Origin: Actinomyces oricola
GTDB taxonomy: Bacteria > Actinomycetota > Actinomycetes > Actinomycetales > Actinomycetaceae
Length of the DNA stretch: 64,000 nt
NCBI RefSeq assembly: GCF_004104015.1
Contig: NZ_RYFV01000005.1
Location: forward strand, 84,206-148,205
Direction of reading: 5' to 3'
Part shown: in pieces, positions 11,418-21,946 of the stretch
Layout: every line of letters starts with the position of its first letter
Position numbering within the stretch: position 1 is the first letter of the stretch
Position numbers and translations under genes: made by a program
The notes under the pieces: model-generated
What the model was told of the DNA's origin: nothing
The model's input: only the letters and a program-made list of their open reading frames with translations
The model's database searches: none

Positions 11418-14336
11418 TCAGTCGCGCGGCTTCTCACGCATCTCCCAGGTCTCAATGACATCGCCTTCAGCAATGTCCTTGAAGCCCAGGTTAATACCGC
11501 ACTCGTAGCCCTCACGGACCTCGGTGACGTCATCCTTCTCGCGACGCAGGGTCTCAATGGTGAGGTCGCCGGCCACGACGACGCCATCGCGCACCAGGCG
11601 GGCCTTGGCACCCCGCCTAATGGAGCCGGAGCGCACAATAGAGCCCGCAATCGAGCCGAACCTCGAGGAGTAGAAGACCTGACGGACCTCGGCGCTGCCC
11701 AACCCGACCTCTTCGTAGACGGGCTTGAGCATGCCCTTCATGGCGGACTCGACGTCCTCAATGGCCTGGTAGATCACCGAGTAGAACTTCATGTCAACGC
11801 CCTCGCGGTCAGCCAGCTCGGCCACCCGCTCGGCGGGACGCACATTGAAACCGATAATGACGGCGGAGTCCACGGTGGCGAGGTTGACATCGTTCTGCGT
11901 AATCGCACCCACGCCGCGATGGATGACGCGCAGCGCAACCTCCTCGCCCACATCGATCTTGAGCAGGGAGTCCTCCAGCGCCTCGACCGCCCCCGAGGAG
12001 TCGCCCTTGAGGATGAGGTTGAGGGTGTCGACCTTGCCCTCCTTGAGGACATCGGTGAGGTTCTCCAGCGAGACGCGCTTGCGGCGCTTGGCCAGCAGGG
12101 CGGCGCGCTCGGCCGCCTCCCGCTTGCCCGCGATCTGGCGGGCGGTGCGGTCCTCGGGCGCCACAATGAAGGAGTCGCCGGCGCTGGGCACGCTGGTCAG
12201 CCCCAGGACGAGGGCCGGCCGGGCCGGGCCGGCCTCCTCCAGATTCTCGCCGTGCTCGTCGAACATGGCGCGCACGCGCCCGTAGGCGCTGCCGGCGACA
12301 ATGGGATCACCCACGCGCAGGGTGCCGCGCTCCACCAGGACGGTGGTGACGGCGCCGCGGCCCTTGTCCAGCTTGGCCTCAATGGTCACGCCGCGCGCAT
12401 CGCTACTCGGGTCGGCCCGCAGGTCCAGGGCGGCGTCTGCGGTGAGCAGGACGGCCTCGAGCAGCTCATCAATATGGAGGTGCTGTTTGGCGGAGATGTC
12501 GACGAACATGGTGTCGCCGCCGTACTCCTCAGGCACCAGGCCGTACTCGGTGAGCTGACCGCGGATCTTCTCCGGGTTAGCGCCCTCCTTGTCGATCTTG
12601 TTGACCGCCACCACAATCGGCACGCTCGCCGCCTGCGCATGGTTGAGGGCCTCAACAGTCTGCGGCATAACGCCGTCGTCGGCGGCCACCACGAGGATGG
12701 CTATGTCCGTCACCTCCGCACCGCGGGCGCGCATAGCCGTAAAGGCCTCGTGGCCGGGGGTGTCAATGAAGGTGATGGGACGCTCCTCGCCACCGAGTTC
12801 CACATGCACCTGGTAGGCGCCAATGGACTGGGTGATGCCGCCGGCCTCGCCGGCGACGACATCGGTGGAACGGATGGCGTCCAAGAGCTTGGTCTTGCCG
12901 TGGTCGACGTGACCCATGACGGTGACCACGGGGGGCCGCGGCCGCAGGTCGGCGTCGTCGACCTGGGCCTCCTCGGCCTCCAGGTCGATGGAGAAGGACT
13001 CCAGCAGCTCACGGTCCTCGTCCTCGGGTGAGACGATCTGGACGTTGTAGCCCAATTCGGCTCCCAGGAGGGCGAAGGTGTCCTCATCCAGGGACTGGGT
13101 GGCCGTGGCCATCTCCCCCAGGTGGAACAGGACGGTGACCAGGGCCGCGGGGTTGGCGTTGATCTTCTCGGCCAAGTCGGTGAGTGTGGCGCCCTGGCGC
13201 ACGCGCACCGGGGTGGAGCCGTCGCCGCGCGGAACGATCACGCCGCCGATGGACGGCGCGGACTGCTGCTCGAACTCCTGGCGCTTAGCGCGCCTGGACT
13301 TGCGGCCGCGCGGAGCGCCACCACCGCGCCCGAAGGCGCCCTGGGTGGAGCCGCGGCCGCCGCGACCACCACGGGGGCCGCCAAAGCCACCGCGCGGGGC
13401 GCCCCCGCCGGCGGCGCCACGACCACCGCCGCCCGGGCGCGAGCCCCGGCCGCCGGCGCCGCCGCGGGCCGGGGCACCGGGGCGAACCAAGGAGGACTGT
13501 CCGGGCATCATGCCCGGGTTGGGACGAGGACCGCCCGGACGGGGCCCGGGGCGAGGGCCGCCCTGAGAGCGAGAGCCGGGGGCGCCCTGAGGGCGCGTCC
13601 CCCCCGAGCCGCCGGGACGAGGCCCGCCTTGAGGCCGGGGCCCGCCGGAGCGCTGCCCCCCCTGGGGGCGCGGCCCACCGGAGCCTCCCGGGCGGGGCAT
13701 GCCCTGGGAGGAGGCGAAGGGGTTATTGCCCGGGCGCGGCGCACTGGGCCGCGGCCCGCCACCGGAGCGGCCCCCGCCCTGCCCGGAGCGACCACCGCGG
13801 CCCCCCGAGCGGGGCATGCCCTGGGAGGAGGCGAAGGGGTTATTGCCCGGGCGCGGCGCACTGGGTCGCGGCCCCGGAGTGGGGGCGTTGCGGCGCGGGC
13901 CCGGAACCGGGGCCGCCGGAGACGCCGGGGGCTCAGGTTTGCGAGCGGCCGGTGCCGCCGAGGTCGGGCGCGCCGGTGTGGGCGCCTGGGGCACCGGGCG
14001 CCCCTGGGTGGGCTTGGGGGTCGGCGGCGCCGCGGGGGCGGGCTTGGGACCGGGCTTGGGGGCGCTGGGCCTGGGACCGGGGCGGGCGCCGGGCTTCGGG
14101 GTGGGCTTGGCGGCCTTCTCCCCGCCCTTCTTCTCCCCGCCTTTGGCCTTGGGCGCGGAGGCCTGGGAACCGAAGTGCTCGCGAACGCGACGGGCGACGG
14201 GGGGCTCAACAGCCGAGGAGGCCGCCTTGACGAACTCCCCCTGGTCCTTGAGCCAGGCCAGGATCATCCTGGAGGTAATCTTCTTGCCAGTAGGGTCGAG
14301 CTCTTTCGCGAGCTCATGAACGCGTGGTTTTGCCAC
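11418..14336 (-). CDS. infB: Translation initiation factor IF-2
   Basis: IF-2 is the GTPase that brings initiator tRNA to the 30S subunit. The 972-residue protein starts with the IF2 N-terminal helical domain ([20 protein letters not shown]). A Pro/Gly/Arg-rich disordered region covers residues about 65-340. The G domain carries GHVDHGKT near residue 475, DTPGHEAF, and NKID. The C-terminal domains follow to the end. The GTG start has AGGAGA five bases upstream. The disordered region contains a 57-bp direct repeat encoding the same 19-residue segment twice. The gene follows ylxR, as is standard. Confidence 0.97.
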   Translation of the reverse strand: MAKPRVHELAKELDPTGKKITSRMILAWLKDQGEFVKAASSAVEPPVARRVREHFGSQASAPKAKGGEKKGGEKAAKPTPKPGARPGPRPSAPKPGPKPAPAAPPTPKPTQGRPVPQAPTPARPTSAAPAARKPEPPASPAAPVPGPRRNAPTPGPRPSAPRPGNNPFASSQGMPRSGGRGGRSGQGGGRSGGGPRPSAPRPGNNPFASSQGMPRPGGSGGPRPQGGQRSGGPRPQGGPRPGGSGGTRPQGAPGSRSQGGPRPGPRPGGPRPNPGMMPGQSSLVRPGAPARGGAGGRGSRPGGGGRGAAGGGAPRGGFGGPRGGRGGRGSTQGAFGRGGGAPRGRKSRRAKRQEFEQQSAPSIGGVIVPRGDGSTPVRVRQGATLTDLAEKINANPAALVTVLFHLGEMATATQSLDEDTFALLGAELGYNVQIVSPEDEDRELLESFSIDLEAEEAQVDDADLRPRPPVVTVMGHVDHGKTKLLDAIRSTDVVAGEAGGITQSIGAYQVHVELGGEERPITFIDTPGHEAFTAMRARGAEVTDIAILVVAADDGVMPQTVEALNHAQAASVPIVVAVNKIDKEGANPEKIRGQLTEYGLVPEEYGGDTMFVDISAKQHLHIDELLEAVLLTADAALDLRADPSSDARGVTIEAKLDKGRGAVTTVLVERGTLRVGDPIVAGSAYGRVRAMFDEHGENLEEAGPARPALVLGLTSVPSAGDSFIVAPEDRTARQIAGKREAAERAALLAKRRKRVSLENLTDVLKEGKVDTLNLILKGDSSGAVEALEDSLLKIDVGEEVALRVIHRGVGAITQNDVNLATVDSAVIIGFNVRPAERVAELADREGVDMKFYSVIYQAIEDVESAMKGMLKPVYEEVGLGSAEVRQVFYSSRFGSIAGSIVRSGSIRRGAKARLVRDGVVVAGDLTIETLRREKDDVTEVREGYECGINLGFKDIAEGDVIETWEMREKPRD
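13692..13865. repeat. 57-bp direct repeat within infB
   Basis: 13692-13748 and 13809-13865 are near-identical 57-base copies, 117 bases apart start to start. Both are in frame and encode a [24 protein letters not shown] segment of the IF-2 linker. Copy-number change would keep the frame. Confidence 0.85.
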
Positions 14337-14426
14337 TTTTCTCCTGTCCGGTTGCCCACCCCGGACAGGGTGGGCGCTAGTAGAGGCAGCTCATCGCTGG
14401 GTACTCATCGGGTGCCCATCGGCTTC

Positions 14427-14750
14427 CTACCCGCCTTTGCTATCGGTCGTCCCGGCCCCGGTGGGGCCGGCGTACTCGCCCGGCCGCCGGCTGGTGAGCC
14501 AGCTCCGAACGGGGGTCGCATCTGGCGACCCACTGGTGCGCAGGGCTCGCCGGAAGGCGCGCCTGCGCTCGGCGAGGTCGAGGCACGCCGGATCCGGGTG
14601 GATCCAGGCGCCGCGCCCGGGCGCTGTGGCGCGGGCGTCAACGGCGAGCTCGCCGCTCGTCGTCATGGTCAGGCGCAGGAGTTGCGCCCGGGGGGCCTTG
14701 CCACGGCAGCCAATGCACGTGCGCTCAGGCTGGTGGGTGGTGCGTGCCAC
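14427..14750 (-). CDS. ylxR: YlxR-family RNA-binding protein (DUF448; RnpM)
   Basis: A 107-residue protein with the family signature PERTCIGCRGKAPRAQLLRL near the N-terminus and GRGAWIHPDPACLDLA in the middle. YlxR sits between nusA and infB in most Gram-positive bacteria; the Bacillus homologue modulates RNase P. The GTG start at 14750 is fixed by an in-frame TGA only two codons upstream. The C-terminal 25 residues are low in conservation. Confidence 0.9.
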   Translation of the reverse strand: MARTTHQPERTCIGCRGKAPRAQLLRLTMTTSGELAVDARATAPGRGAWIHPDPACLDLAERRRAFRRALRTSGSPDATPVRSWLTSRRPGEYAGPTGAGTTDSKGG

Positions 14751-14864
14751 CGGTCACCGTGTCCTTCCGCTCAGCCTCAACCGCCGTCGCGGAGGCACAA
14801 TTCGCCGTTGGGCGGCAGCCTGTACCCCCGGTAGGGCCCGCGAGGAGTCTACCGGTCCAGCGGC

Positions 14865-15911
14865 TCAGGCTTCCTCGGCCAAAGTTGAGGGACCTGTCAC
14901 GTCGTCCGCCTGGGACTCAGCGCCAGGAGTGATCTCCCCGGACTCGGCGTCGGCGTGGATGTCGATCTTCCAGCCGGTCAGGCGCGCGGCCAGGCGCGCG
15001 TTCTGCCCCTCCTTGCCAATGGCCAAGGAGAGCTGGAAGTCGGGGACGACGACGCGCGCGGTGCGCTCGGATTCGGAGACTACCCGCACGGAGGACACCC
15101 GTGCCGGGGACAGGGCGTTGGCCACGAATCGTGCCGGATCCTCAGAGTAGTCGACAATGTCGATCTTCTCCCCGCCGAGTTCGGCCATGACGGCCCGCAC
15201 GCGCTGCCCCATGGGGCCAATGCAGGCGCCCTTGGCGTTGACGCCGCGCACGCGCGAGCGCACCGCCATCTTGGTGCGATGCCCGGCTTCACGGGCCACC
15301 GAGACGATCTCGACGTCGCCCTTGCCCAGTTCGGGGACCTCGCGCTCAAAGAGCTTGCGCACCAGGCCGGGATGGGTGCGCGAGAGAATGATCTGGGCCC
15401 CCTTCAGGCCCCGGGAGACCTCCGTGACGTAGACGCGCAGGCGATCGCCGTGGCGGTAGCGCTCACCGGGGACCTGCTCGTGCGGGGGCATGAAGCCCTC
15501 ATGCTCCTCGTCGAGGCGCACGTAGACAATGCGCGGGTCACGGCCCTGCTCGACAGTGCCGGAGATGAGCTCGCCGGTCTTATCCTTGAAGGTGCCCAGA
15601 ACCTCGAAGTCACGGCGGTCCTGGATGCGCTGGACGATCACCGAACGGGCCGTGGCCTGGGCGATGCGACCGAAGTCGTCGGGGGTGTCGTCGAAGTACT
15701 CGCCGGTGGGCTGGTCATCCTCGTCGACCTCAGGGGCCAGCACCGACATGTGCCCGGTCCTGCGATCGATCTCAACATGGGCGCCGCGGATGGCCCCGGG
15801 CACCTTGGAGTAGGCGCCCAGAATGGCGTCCTCAATGGCGGGCAGGAGGTTGTCGAGATCGATGCCGAGCTCGTCGGCGGCGCCTCGCAGCTCGGGCATA
15901 TTGATGTCCAT
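14865..15911 (-). CDS. nusA: Transcription termination/antitermination protein NusA
   Basis: NusA binds RNA polymerase and controls pausing, termination and antitermination. The 348 residues show the N-terminal domain, an S1 domain ([20 protein letters not shown]) near residue 115, and two KH domains ([19 protein letters not shown] near 220; [20 protein letters not shown] near 300). This is the short actinobacterial form without the acidic repeats of enterobacteria. It lies between rimP and ylxR on the same strand. Confidence 0.97.
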   Translation of the reverse strand: MDINMPELRGAADELGIDLDNLLPAIEDAILGAYSKVPGAIRGAHVEIDRRTGHMSVLAPEVDEDDQPTGEYFDDTPDDFGRIAQATARSVIVQRIQDRRDFEVLGTFKDKTGELISGTVEQGRDPRIVYVRLDEEHEGFMPPHEQVPGERYRHGDRLRVYVTEVSRGLKGAQIILSRTHPGLVRKLFEREVPELGKGDVEIVSVAREAGHRTKMAVRSRVRGVNAKGACIGPMGQRVRAVMAELGGEKIDIVDYSEDPARFVANALSPARVSSVRVVSESERTARVVVPDFQLSLAIGKEGQNARLAARLTGWKIDIHADAESGEITPGAESQADDVTGPSTLAEEA

Positions 15912-16020
15912 GGTTCCTCTTCGTCGTTAGCTGGTGGCCCGGCTCCGGGACGGCCGGCGGGGCGGGCGCGGGCCCGCATGTCGAGCATGTCGATGGATGG
16001 CGGCGTGCATGGCTGGCTCC

Positions 16021-16473
16021 TTATAGGACAACCACCATGCGAGCACCGGTGATCTCGGCTAAGGGGATGGTCAGGTCTTGGCCGTCGACCTTGAGCGTCA
16101 GCTCCTGATCGTCAGCAGCGAGCACGGTTCCGGTGCGCACGCCTGCGGCGGTCGTGACCTCGGCGTCGTGGCCCACGGCGCGGCGGAAGTGGCGCGGCGT
16201 GCTCAAGGCCCGCTCAGCACCGGGGGTGGAGACCTCAAGGGTGTAGCTCCCCTTGACGGGGTCGGCCTCATCGAGGGCCTGGGAAACAGCGGCGGTGACG
16301 GCACCGAGCCCGTCAATGCTGAGATCGCCAGGGCCATCGGGCAGGTCCACCAGGACGCGGACCACGGAGTACTTGCCGGCCCGGGTGGTCTCGACGGCCT
16401 CCAGGAATAGGCCGGTGCCCTCCACCACGGGGGCCAGCAGTGCGGTCAGGCTCTGGGCGAGCGTGTCTGCCAT
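16021..16473 (-). CDS. rimP: Ribosome maturation factor RimP
   Basis: RimP supports early 30S assembly. The 150-residue product from the ATG at 16473 has the normal length, with the family segment YTLEVSTPGAERALSTPRHF near residue 80 and a C-terminal beta-rich Sm-like domain. The ATG was chosen because GGGAGGAA lies 7 bases upstream; the open frame extends about 120 codons further but that part is unlike RimP and overlaps the divergent lipoprotein gene. First gene of the rimP-nusA-ylxR-infB cluster. Confidence 0.94.
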   Translation of the reverse strand: MADTLAQSLTALLAPVVEGTGLFLEAVETTRAGKYSVVRVLVDLPDGPGDLSIDGLGAVTAAVSQALDEADPVKGSYTLEVSTPGAERALSTPRHFRRAVGHDAEVTTAAGVRTGTVLAADDQELTLKVDGQDLTIPLAEITGARMVVVL

Positions 16474-16542
16474 GTGGGGTTCCTCCCGTTGTTTGGCGTG
16501 GCCGGTGCGGTGACATGCTACCCGGCGTGGGAGGATCGGGGG

Positions 16543-17526
16543 GTGATGAGCCCTCACGTCCACCGCGCCCCGTCCGCCGACGACGCCTGTCCCCCTCCTG
16601 CCGTGCGCCCAATCCGTTTTTTGCGCCGGGGCGCCGGCGTGGTCCTCCTGGTGGCGGCGTTGGCGGCCTCTACCGGCTGCGGGCTGCGGCTGGGCGAGGG
16701 CTCCGCCGCCTCCCTGCCCACCGCCTCCCAGGCCGAGGCCACGCGTGACTCCCTGGCACGGCGCACCACTCTTATTCTCTCCACGGCGCAGGTGGTCGCC
16801 CAGTCCCCCGATGCGGGGGCCGTGGCGACGGCCCAAACGGTCGCGGCTGACGCCCAGGTCCAGCTCGACGCCCTCGGGGGGGTGTGGCAGCCGTGGGCGA
16901 CGACGGTGCCCACCACCTACCCGACTGCCTCACCCGTGGAGACCGCTGACCCGGGCGCCACCACCGAAACCCTCGTTACCGAGCTCACTGAGGGGGTGGC
17001 CCAGGCCCGTCAGGCCGCGCTGGGCGCCCAGGACACCGCCGCAGCCCAGCTCTACGCCTCATTGTTCGTCTCCTGGTCGGTGTCCCTCTACACCTTGAAC
17101 TCTGGCGCCGTGACCCCGGCGCCGCGCGAGGCCACTGCCGTGAGCGAGCCGCTGCCCGGGGAGGTGCTGGTGGCTTATGACGCGGCCCGGTACGCCATGG
17201 AGGAGGTGGCCGCCCGCTCCGAGGGGAGCCAGCGCGACCATGCGGTCACTGACGCCGGGTACGCCGGCGGCCTGGTCAACGCCTCGGTGGCCGCCGGCAG
17301 TCAAGACGTCTGCCCGGCGGCCTACGCGCCCCCCACCGAGGCGGCCGATGCCGCGACGAGCCTCGACGTGACCTGGGCCCGTGAGGCGTGGAGTGAGGTC
17401 ATGGCCGCTGAGGTCATTGGTGTCGGTTCAGCCAGTGGCGCGGCCCGTGAGGCGGGGCTGGACGCGGCCCTCGACGCCGCCCTGCGGGCGCAGGCCTGGG
17501 GTGCCGCCATCCCGGCCCTGCCCTGA
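16543..17526 (+). CDS. DUF4439-type actinobacterial lipoprotein
   Basis: The 327-residue product has an N-terminal basic segment, a hydrophobic stretch (GAGVVLLVAALAAS) and a lipobox ending in STGC, so it is predicted to be a lipoprotein on the outer face of the membrane. The mature part is Ala-rich and helical, resembling the ferritin-like DUF4439 family usually encoded next to rimP in actinobacteria; no metal ligands can be firmly assigned. GTG 16543 is 8 bases after GAGG; the next codon is ATG 16546, which is an equal alternative. It diverges from rimP. Confidence 0.8.
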   Translation: MMSPHVHRAPSADDACPPPAVRPIRFLRRGAGVVLLVAALAASTGCGLRLGEGSAASLPTASQAEATRDSLARRTTLILSTAQVVAQSPDAGAVATAQTVAADAQVQLDALGGVWQPWATTVPTTYPTASPVETADPGATTETLVTELTEGVAQARQAALGAQDTAAAQLYASLFVSWSVSLYTLNSGAVTPAPREATAVSEPLPGEVLVAYDAARYAMEEVAARSEGSQRDHAVTDAGYAGGLVNASVAAGSQDVCPAAYAPPTEAADAATSLDVTWAREAWSEVMAAEVIGVGSASGAAREAGLDAALDAALRAQAWGAAIPALP

Positions 17527-17638
17527 CCCGCAAGCCGGTATCCCTCATCTCCCTCATCGCTACCGCCGCGGGTCCGCCCGGCGGCCCCTGGACGCGGGTT
17601 TCGCCAGCTCCGGCTGCCCGGTAGCGGCCCCCTTGCGG

Positions 17639-17728
17639 GTGCGCCGCCCCACGAGTACGGGGGCCGCTCCAGGGCTCCTTCCATCAGGTCGAGCCGCCGT
17701 GCGCCGCCCCCGCGAGTACGGGGGCCGC
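17639..17728. repeat. Two copies of a 29-30 bp GC-rich repeat
   Basis: 17639-17667 and 17699-17728 share nearly the same sequence (core ACGAGTACGGGGGCCGC or GCGAGTACGGGGGCCGC), 60 bases apart. Each ends in GGGGGCCGC, which can pair with upstream CCCCC-containing sequence. They lie between the convergent lipoprotein and proS genes. Confidence 0.65.
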
Positions 17729-17730
17729 GC
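17701..17730. terminator. Hairpin between the lipoprotein gene and proS
   Basis: A 12-base-pair inverted repeat with one mismatch (17701-17712 with 17719-17730) and a 6-base loop ends 12 bases from the proS stop. The position between convergent genes suggests a two-way terminator. It overlaps the second copy of the direct repeat. Confidence 0.6.
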
Positions 17731-17742
17731 ACCCGGGCCGGG

Positions 17743-19563
17743 TCAGGCTAGGGCGGAGCGCACCAGGTCGACTATGCCGGTGGCGGCAGCCGCCACCGGC
17801 ACCTGGGTGCGCCTGCCACTGCGGCGGTCACGGATCTCCACGGTGCCCCTCGTAGCCAGGTCCCGGCCCACCACGACGGTGAAGGGCATGCCCAGCAACT
17901 CGGCGTCGGCGAATTTCACCCCGGCACTGGCCCTGCGACGGTCGTCGTAAAGGACCTCAATGCCGGAGGCGTCCAGGGCCTCAGCCAGGTCAGCGGCGGT
18001 CTCGGAGATAGCGGAGTCCTTGCCGGTGGCGAGCACCTGGACGTGGAAGGGGGCCACCTGCGCCGGCCAGGCCAGGCCGTGCTCATCATGGTGGGCCTCG
18101 GCCAGGGCGGCCATGACGCGTGAGACGCCAATGCCGTAGGAGCCCATGGTGACCACTTGGGCTTTGCCGTTCTCGTCCAAAACACTCAACCCCAGGGCCC
18201 GGGAGTACTTGCGGCCCAGGGCGAAGATGTGACCGATCTCTATGCCGCGGGCCAGCTGTAGGGGGCCGGAGCCGTCGGGGGCCGGGTCGCCCGGAAGGAT
18301 CTCGGCGGCCTCAATGGTGCCATCGGCGGTGAAGTCGCGCCCCATAACGAGGTCCAGGACGTGACGCTGGACGGCATTGGCCCCGGTGACCCAGCTGGTT
18401 CCCTCCACCACGCGCGGGTCCACCAGGTAGCGCACCGAGCCGGTGGGAACCTCCTGGCCGTTTTCGTTGCGCCTCATGCGGCGCAGGGGCGAGTTCGGGC
18501 CCACGGCGGCCGGCCCGATGTAGCCGCGCACCAGTTCGGGGTGGGCCTCGAAGTCGGAGTCGGTGGCGATCTCCACCTGGGCCGGCGATACTGCGGCCTC
18601 CAGGCGCTTCATATCGATGTCGCGGTTGCCGGGGACGCCGATCACAAGGAGCTCGCGCTCACCCCCGGGGTGGGTCAGGGCGACGACGACGTTCTTCAGG
18701 GTGTCGGCGGCCCGCCAGGAGCGCCCGTCACTGCGTGGATGATCCGCATTGACGAAGTCGACAAGGGTGTCAATGGTCGGGCAGTCGGGGGTGTCCACGA
18801 CGCGGGCGGGCCCCACGCCGGAGGCGTCCGCATCCGGCGGCACGGGGGTGGTGACGGCCTCGGCGTTAGCGGCGTATCCGCCCTCGGAACGCACGAAAGT
18901 GTCCTCCCCGACGGGTGAGGGGTGAAGGAACTCCTCAGAGTGGGAACCACCCATGGCGCCGGCCATGGCGTTGACAATGACGTACTCCAGGCCCAGGCGG
19001 GCGAAGATCCGCTGGTAGGTGGCGCGGTGCGCCTGGTAGGAGGCCTCCAGGCCCTCCTCGTCCATGTCGAAGGAGTAGGAGTCCTTCATAATGAACTCCC
19101 GCCCGCGGATAAGGCCGGCCCGGGGACGGGCCTCGTCACGGTACTTGGTCTGGATCTGGTAGAGGCTCAGCGGCAGGTCCTTATAGGAGGAGTACAAGTC
19201 CTTGACCGCCAGAGTGAACATCTCCTCATGGGTGGGCGCCAGCAGATAGTCCCCGCCCCGACGGTCCTGGAGGGTGAACAGGGTGGGCCCGTAGTCCTCC
19301 CAACGGCCGGTGGCCTGGTAGGGCTCGGCGGGAAGCAGTGCCGGGAAGTGGACCTCCTGACCCCCCATGGCGTCCATCTCCTCGCGCACGATCCGTTCGA
19401 CCTTGCGCAGTGTGCGCAGCCCCAAGGGCAACCAGGTGTAGACCCCGGGGGCGGCGCGGCGGATGTACCCGGCGCGCACCAGGAGCTTGTGGCTGGCGAC
19501 CTCGGCGTCGGCGGGGTCGTCGCGCAGGGTGCGGATAAAGGCGGTGGACATTCTCTGGAGCAC
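17743..19563 (-). CDS. proS: Prolyl-tRNA synthetase (bacterial type)
   Basis: ProS charges tRNA-Pro. The 606-residue length and the presence of an inserted editing domain between class II motifs 2 and 3 (residues about 225-400) mark the bacterial-type enzyme. Motif 1 region [20 protein letters not shown] and motif 2 region [20 protein letters not shown] are evident; the C-terminal anticodon-binding domain contains [20 protein letters not shown]. The GTG start gives MLQRMSTAF; the internal ATG four codons later is an alternative. Confidence 0.97.
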   Translation of the reverse strand: MLQRMSTAFIRTLRDDPADAEVASHKLLVRAGYIRRAAPGVYTWLPLGLRTLRKVERIVREEMDAMGGQEVHFPALLPAEPYQATGRWEDYGPTLFTLQDRRGGDYLLAPTHEEMFTLAVKDLYSSYKDLPLSLYQIQTKYRDEARPRAGLIRGREFIMKDSYSFDMDEEGLEASYQAHRATYQRIFARLGLEYVIVNAMAGAMGGSHSEEFLHPSPVGEDTFVRSEGGYAANAEAVTTPVPPDADASGVGPARVVDTPDCPTIDTLVDFVNADHPRSDGRSWRAADTLKNVVVALTHPGGERELLVIGVPGNRDIDMKRLEAAVSPAQVEIATDSDFEAHPELVRGYIGPAAVGPNSPLRRMRRNENGQEVPTGSVRYLVDPRVVEGTSWVTGANAVQRHVLDLVMGRDFTADGTIEAAEILPGDPAPDGSGPLQLARGIEIGHIFALGRKYSRALGLSVLDENGKAQVVTMGSYGIGVSRVMAALAEAHHDEHGLAWPAQVAPFHVQVLATGKDSAISETAADLAEALDASGIEVLYDDRRRASAGVKFADAELLGMPFTVVVGRDLATRGTVEIRDRRSGRRTQVPVAAAATGIVDLVRSALA

Positions 19564-19630
19564 GGGCCCATGCTACGTGCTGCCCGGCGGCGCAACGCAC
19601 GACCGCGCCCGGCCCCCCCGCCCGGCGCTC

Positions 19631-20593
19631 CTAGAGCAGGATGGTGGCGTAGGTGCCGGCTTGGGTGAAGCCCAGGGAGGAGTACAGGCCCAGGGCGGGG
19701 GCGTTGAAGTCGTTGACGTACAGGCTCACCACCCCCTGGAGTCCCACATGCTCGCGGCGCACCGCGTCGACCGTGGCCGCCAGCGCCACCGAGCCAATCC
19801 CGTGGCCGCGCAGGTCGGGGCGGGTCCACACCCCGGTGAGCTGGGCGACCGAGCCTCGTGGGGAGTGCCACAGGGAGCCGACATCGGCTTTGAAGGCCAC
19901 AGCGCGCGGTGAGCCGCGGCGCACTGGGCCGCCGGCGCCGTCGTCCAGGACAATGTAGGTGCGCCCGGCGGCTATGAGCCAGGACACGTGCCGGGCGTAG
20001 GAGCCGCCCGAGGTGCCGGGATCGTAGCCGACCTCCTCAATGAACATGGCCACCGAGGCGGGCAGGACCAGCTCCTGATGTTCGGGGCGGGCGGCCCGCA
20101 GGCAGACCGACACCCACTCCAGGCCGGGGCGGCGGCGCACGGCGGAGGACGCCAGGTTCCCCGCGTCCGGGGCGTGGGGGGCGACTAGTACCGGCTGGTT
20201 CCAGCGCGTCTCCCGAGCCAGCATGCCCTGGGCCTCCAGTGGGCCCCAGATGGCTGCAACATCAGGAGCGGGGCCGGAGACCGAGCCGCGGCGGGTCAAG
20301 CGCCGCCCGGCATGGTCCGCCAGAGCCCGTAGCTCGGCGGAGCCCGCGCCGCCGGTGCCCAGGTGCGGGTCGGGCGCCAGGCCCAGGACCATGAGAGAGC
20401 CGGTGGCCCAAGCGGCCCCTCGGGGCCGGCCGGGGCGCCCCAGGAGGACCACGTCGCCCGTCCCCCAATGGTCCCAGCGCAGGACCTGGTGGGCCAGGGC
20501 CACGCCCAAGACCGGGTTGACGGCGCACAGCTCGAGCAGCCCGTCGCGTTGGCGTGGGCTGATGGGAGTCAGGCGCCGTTGGAAGATGCTCAC
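19631..20593 (-). CDS. DUF4081/GNAT-type acetyltransferase
   Basis: A 320-residue protein with a poorly conserved N-terminal half (DUF4081-like) and a C-terminal GNAT domain containing TGVWTRPDLRGHGIGSVAL and FNAPALGLYSSLGF. This two-domain family is typical of actinobacteria and is encoded beside ispG in many of them; its substrate is unknown. The GTG at 20593 was chosen because it gives the usual short N-terminus (SIFQRRLTPIS); the frame is open further upstream without family similarity. It follows ispG on the same strand. Confidence 0.85.
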   Translation of the reverse strand: MSIFQRRLTPISPRQRDGLLELCAVNPVLGVALAHQVLRWDHWGTGDVVLLGRPGRPRGAAWATGSLMVLGLAPDPHLGTGGAGSAELRALADHAGRRLTRRGSVSGPAPDVAAIWGPLEAQGMLARETRWNQPVLVAPHAPDAGNLASSAVRRRPGLEWVSVCLRAARPEHQELVLPASVAMFIEEVGYDPGTSGGSYARHVSWLIAAGRTYIVLDDGAGGPVRRGSPRAVAFKADVGSLWHSPRGSVAQLTGVWTRPDLRGHGIGSVALAATVDAVRREHVGLQGVVSLYVNDFNAPALGLYSSLGFTQAGTYATILL

Positions 20594-20657
20594 ACGGCGG
20601 CCCTGGGGACAGTGGCGCCCCGAATCGGCCGGCCCGGGCCTAATGGCGCCACGAGGG

Positions 20658-21836
20658 TCAGATCGCCGAAACCATCGGCGCGGTGCCCTCCAGGGCCTCC
20701 TCGCCGAGCTCGGCGCGCATCTGCTCAGCCATGTCCTCGGCGTGTTGGAGAAGCGTCTCCACAACACGGTCCTCGGGCACGGTCTGGACGACCTTGCCGC
20801 GCACGAAGATCTGGCCCTTACCGTTTCCCGAGGCGCAGCCCAGATCCGCCTCACGGGCCTCCCCCGGGCCGTTGACCACACAGCCCATGACGGCGACCCG
20901 CAGTGGGGCGGTCACGTCCTTAAGCCCCTCCTCGACCTGCTCCGCCAACGTCCACACGTCCACCTGGGCGCGCCCGCAGGAGGGACAGGAGACGATTTCC
21001 AACTTGCGTTCCCGCAGCCCCATGAACTCCAGGAGCTTGGTACCGACTTTGACCTCCTCCACCGGCGGGGCGGACAGAGACACCCGGATGGTGTCTCCAA
21101 TGCCCTCGGCGAGAAGCGTGCCGAAGGCGGCACAGGACTTAATGGTGCCCTGGAAAGCGGGGCCGGCCTCGGTGACCCCCAAGTGAAGAGGCCAGTCGCC
21201 CTGGGCGGACAGGAGCCGGTAGGCCTGGACCATGGTGACCACGTCGTGGTGCTTCACCGAGATCTTGAAGTCGTGGAAGCCGCAGTCCTCGAATAGGCCG
21301 GCCTCCCAGACGGCGGACTCCACAAGCGCCTCGGGGGTGGCGCGCCCGTGCTTCTTGAGCAGGCGCGGATCCAGAGAGCCGGCGTTAACGCCAATGCGCA
21401 GGCTGACCCCGTGATCCGAGGCCGCCCGGCAGATCTCGGCGACCTTGTCATCGAACTTGCGGATGTTCCCAGGGTTGACGCGCACCGCGCCGCAGCCCGC
21501 CTTAATGGCGGCGAAAACATATTTGGGGTTGAAGTGGATATCCGCGATCACCGGGATGCGGGACTGCGTGGCAATGACGGGCAAGGCCTCGGCGTCCTTG
21601 TCCGTGGGGCAGGCCACGCGCACTATGTCGCAGCCGGCAGCCGTCAACTCGGCAATCTGCTGGAGGGTGGCGCCAATGTCGTGGGTCTTGGTGGTGGTCA
21701 TGGACTGCACCGTGATGGAGGCGTCGCCGCCGACCTCACGGTCACCGACCTTAATGGTGCGGGTGGGTTTGCGTGGTGCCAGCACAGGGCGCTCCTCGCG
21801 CACGGAGGGGATGCCAAGAGCGATCGGTTCGGTCAC
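20658..21836 (-). CDS. ispG: (E)-4-hydroxy-3-methylbut-2-enyl-diphosphate synthase
   Basis: IspG performs the penultimate step of the MEP isoprenoid pathway with a 4Fe-4S cluster. The 392-residue protein shows the TIM-barrel start [19 protein letters not shown] and the cluster ligands CPSCGR near residue 285 and [10 protein letters not shown] near 320. The GTG at 21836 was preferred because it gives the family N-terminus ([16 protein letters not shown]); upstream frame sequence is Arg/Gly-rich and unlike IspG. Dxr, an earlier enzyme of the same pathway, is encoded two genes upstream. Confidence 0.96.
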   Translation of the reverse strand: MTEPIALGIPSVREERPVLAPRKPTRTIKVGDREVGGDASITVQSMTTTKTHDIGATLQQIAELTAAGCDIVRVACPTDKDAEALPVIATQSRIPVIADIHFNPKYVFAAIKAGCGAVRVNPGNIRKFDDKVAEICRAASDHGVSLRIGVNAGSLDPRLLKKHGRATPEALVESAVWEAGLFEDCGFHDFKISVKHHDVVTMVQAYRLLSAQGDWPLHLGVTEAGPAFQGTIKSCAAFGTLLAEGIGDTIRVSLSAPPVEEVKVGTKLLEFMGLRERKLEIVSCPSCGRAQVDVWTLAEQVEEGLKDVTAPLRVAVMGCVVNGPGEAREADLGCASGNGKGQIFVRGKVVQTVPEDRVVETLLQHAEDMAEQMRAELGEEALEGTAPMVSAI

Positions 21837-21946
21837 GTCGCCCAGTATGGCACCGGGCCGCGCACCTCCACCTCCCCGGCAGCCGGCCGGCGGTGTGGGA
21901 TGCCTCCCCTCCGCGGTGACTCCCCGCCGCCCCGGGCCGGCTCGGC

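Noticed and set aside
11409..13031. 540-codon plus-strand frame opposite infB
   Set aside because: Antisense shadow of the conserved G domain region of infB; composition unlike a protein and no ribosome-binding site.
13692..13865. CRISPR-like repeat spacing in infB
   Set aside because: Only two copies, in frame within a coding region, explained as protein linker repeats.
13122..14834. 570-codon plus-strand frame opposite the infB linker
   Set aside because: Ala/Gly/Arg-only sequence produced by the Pro/Gly-rich repeats of infB on the other strand.
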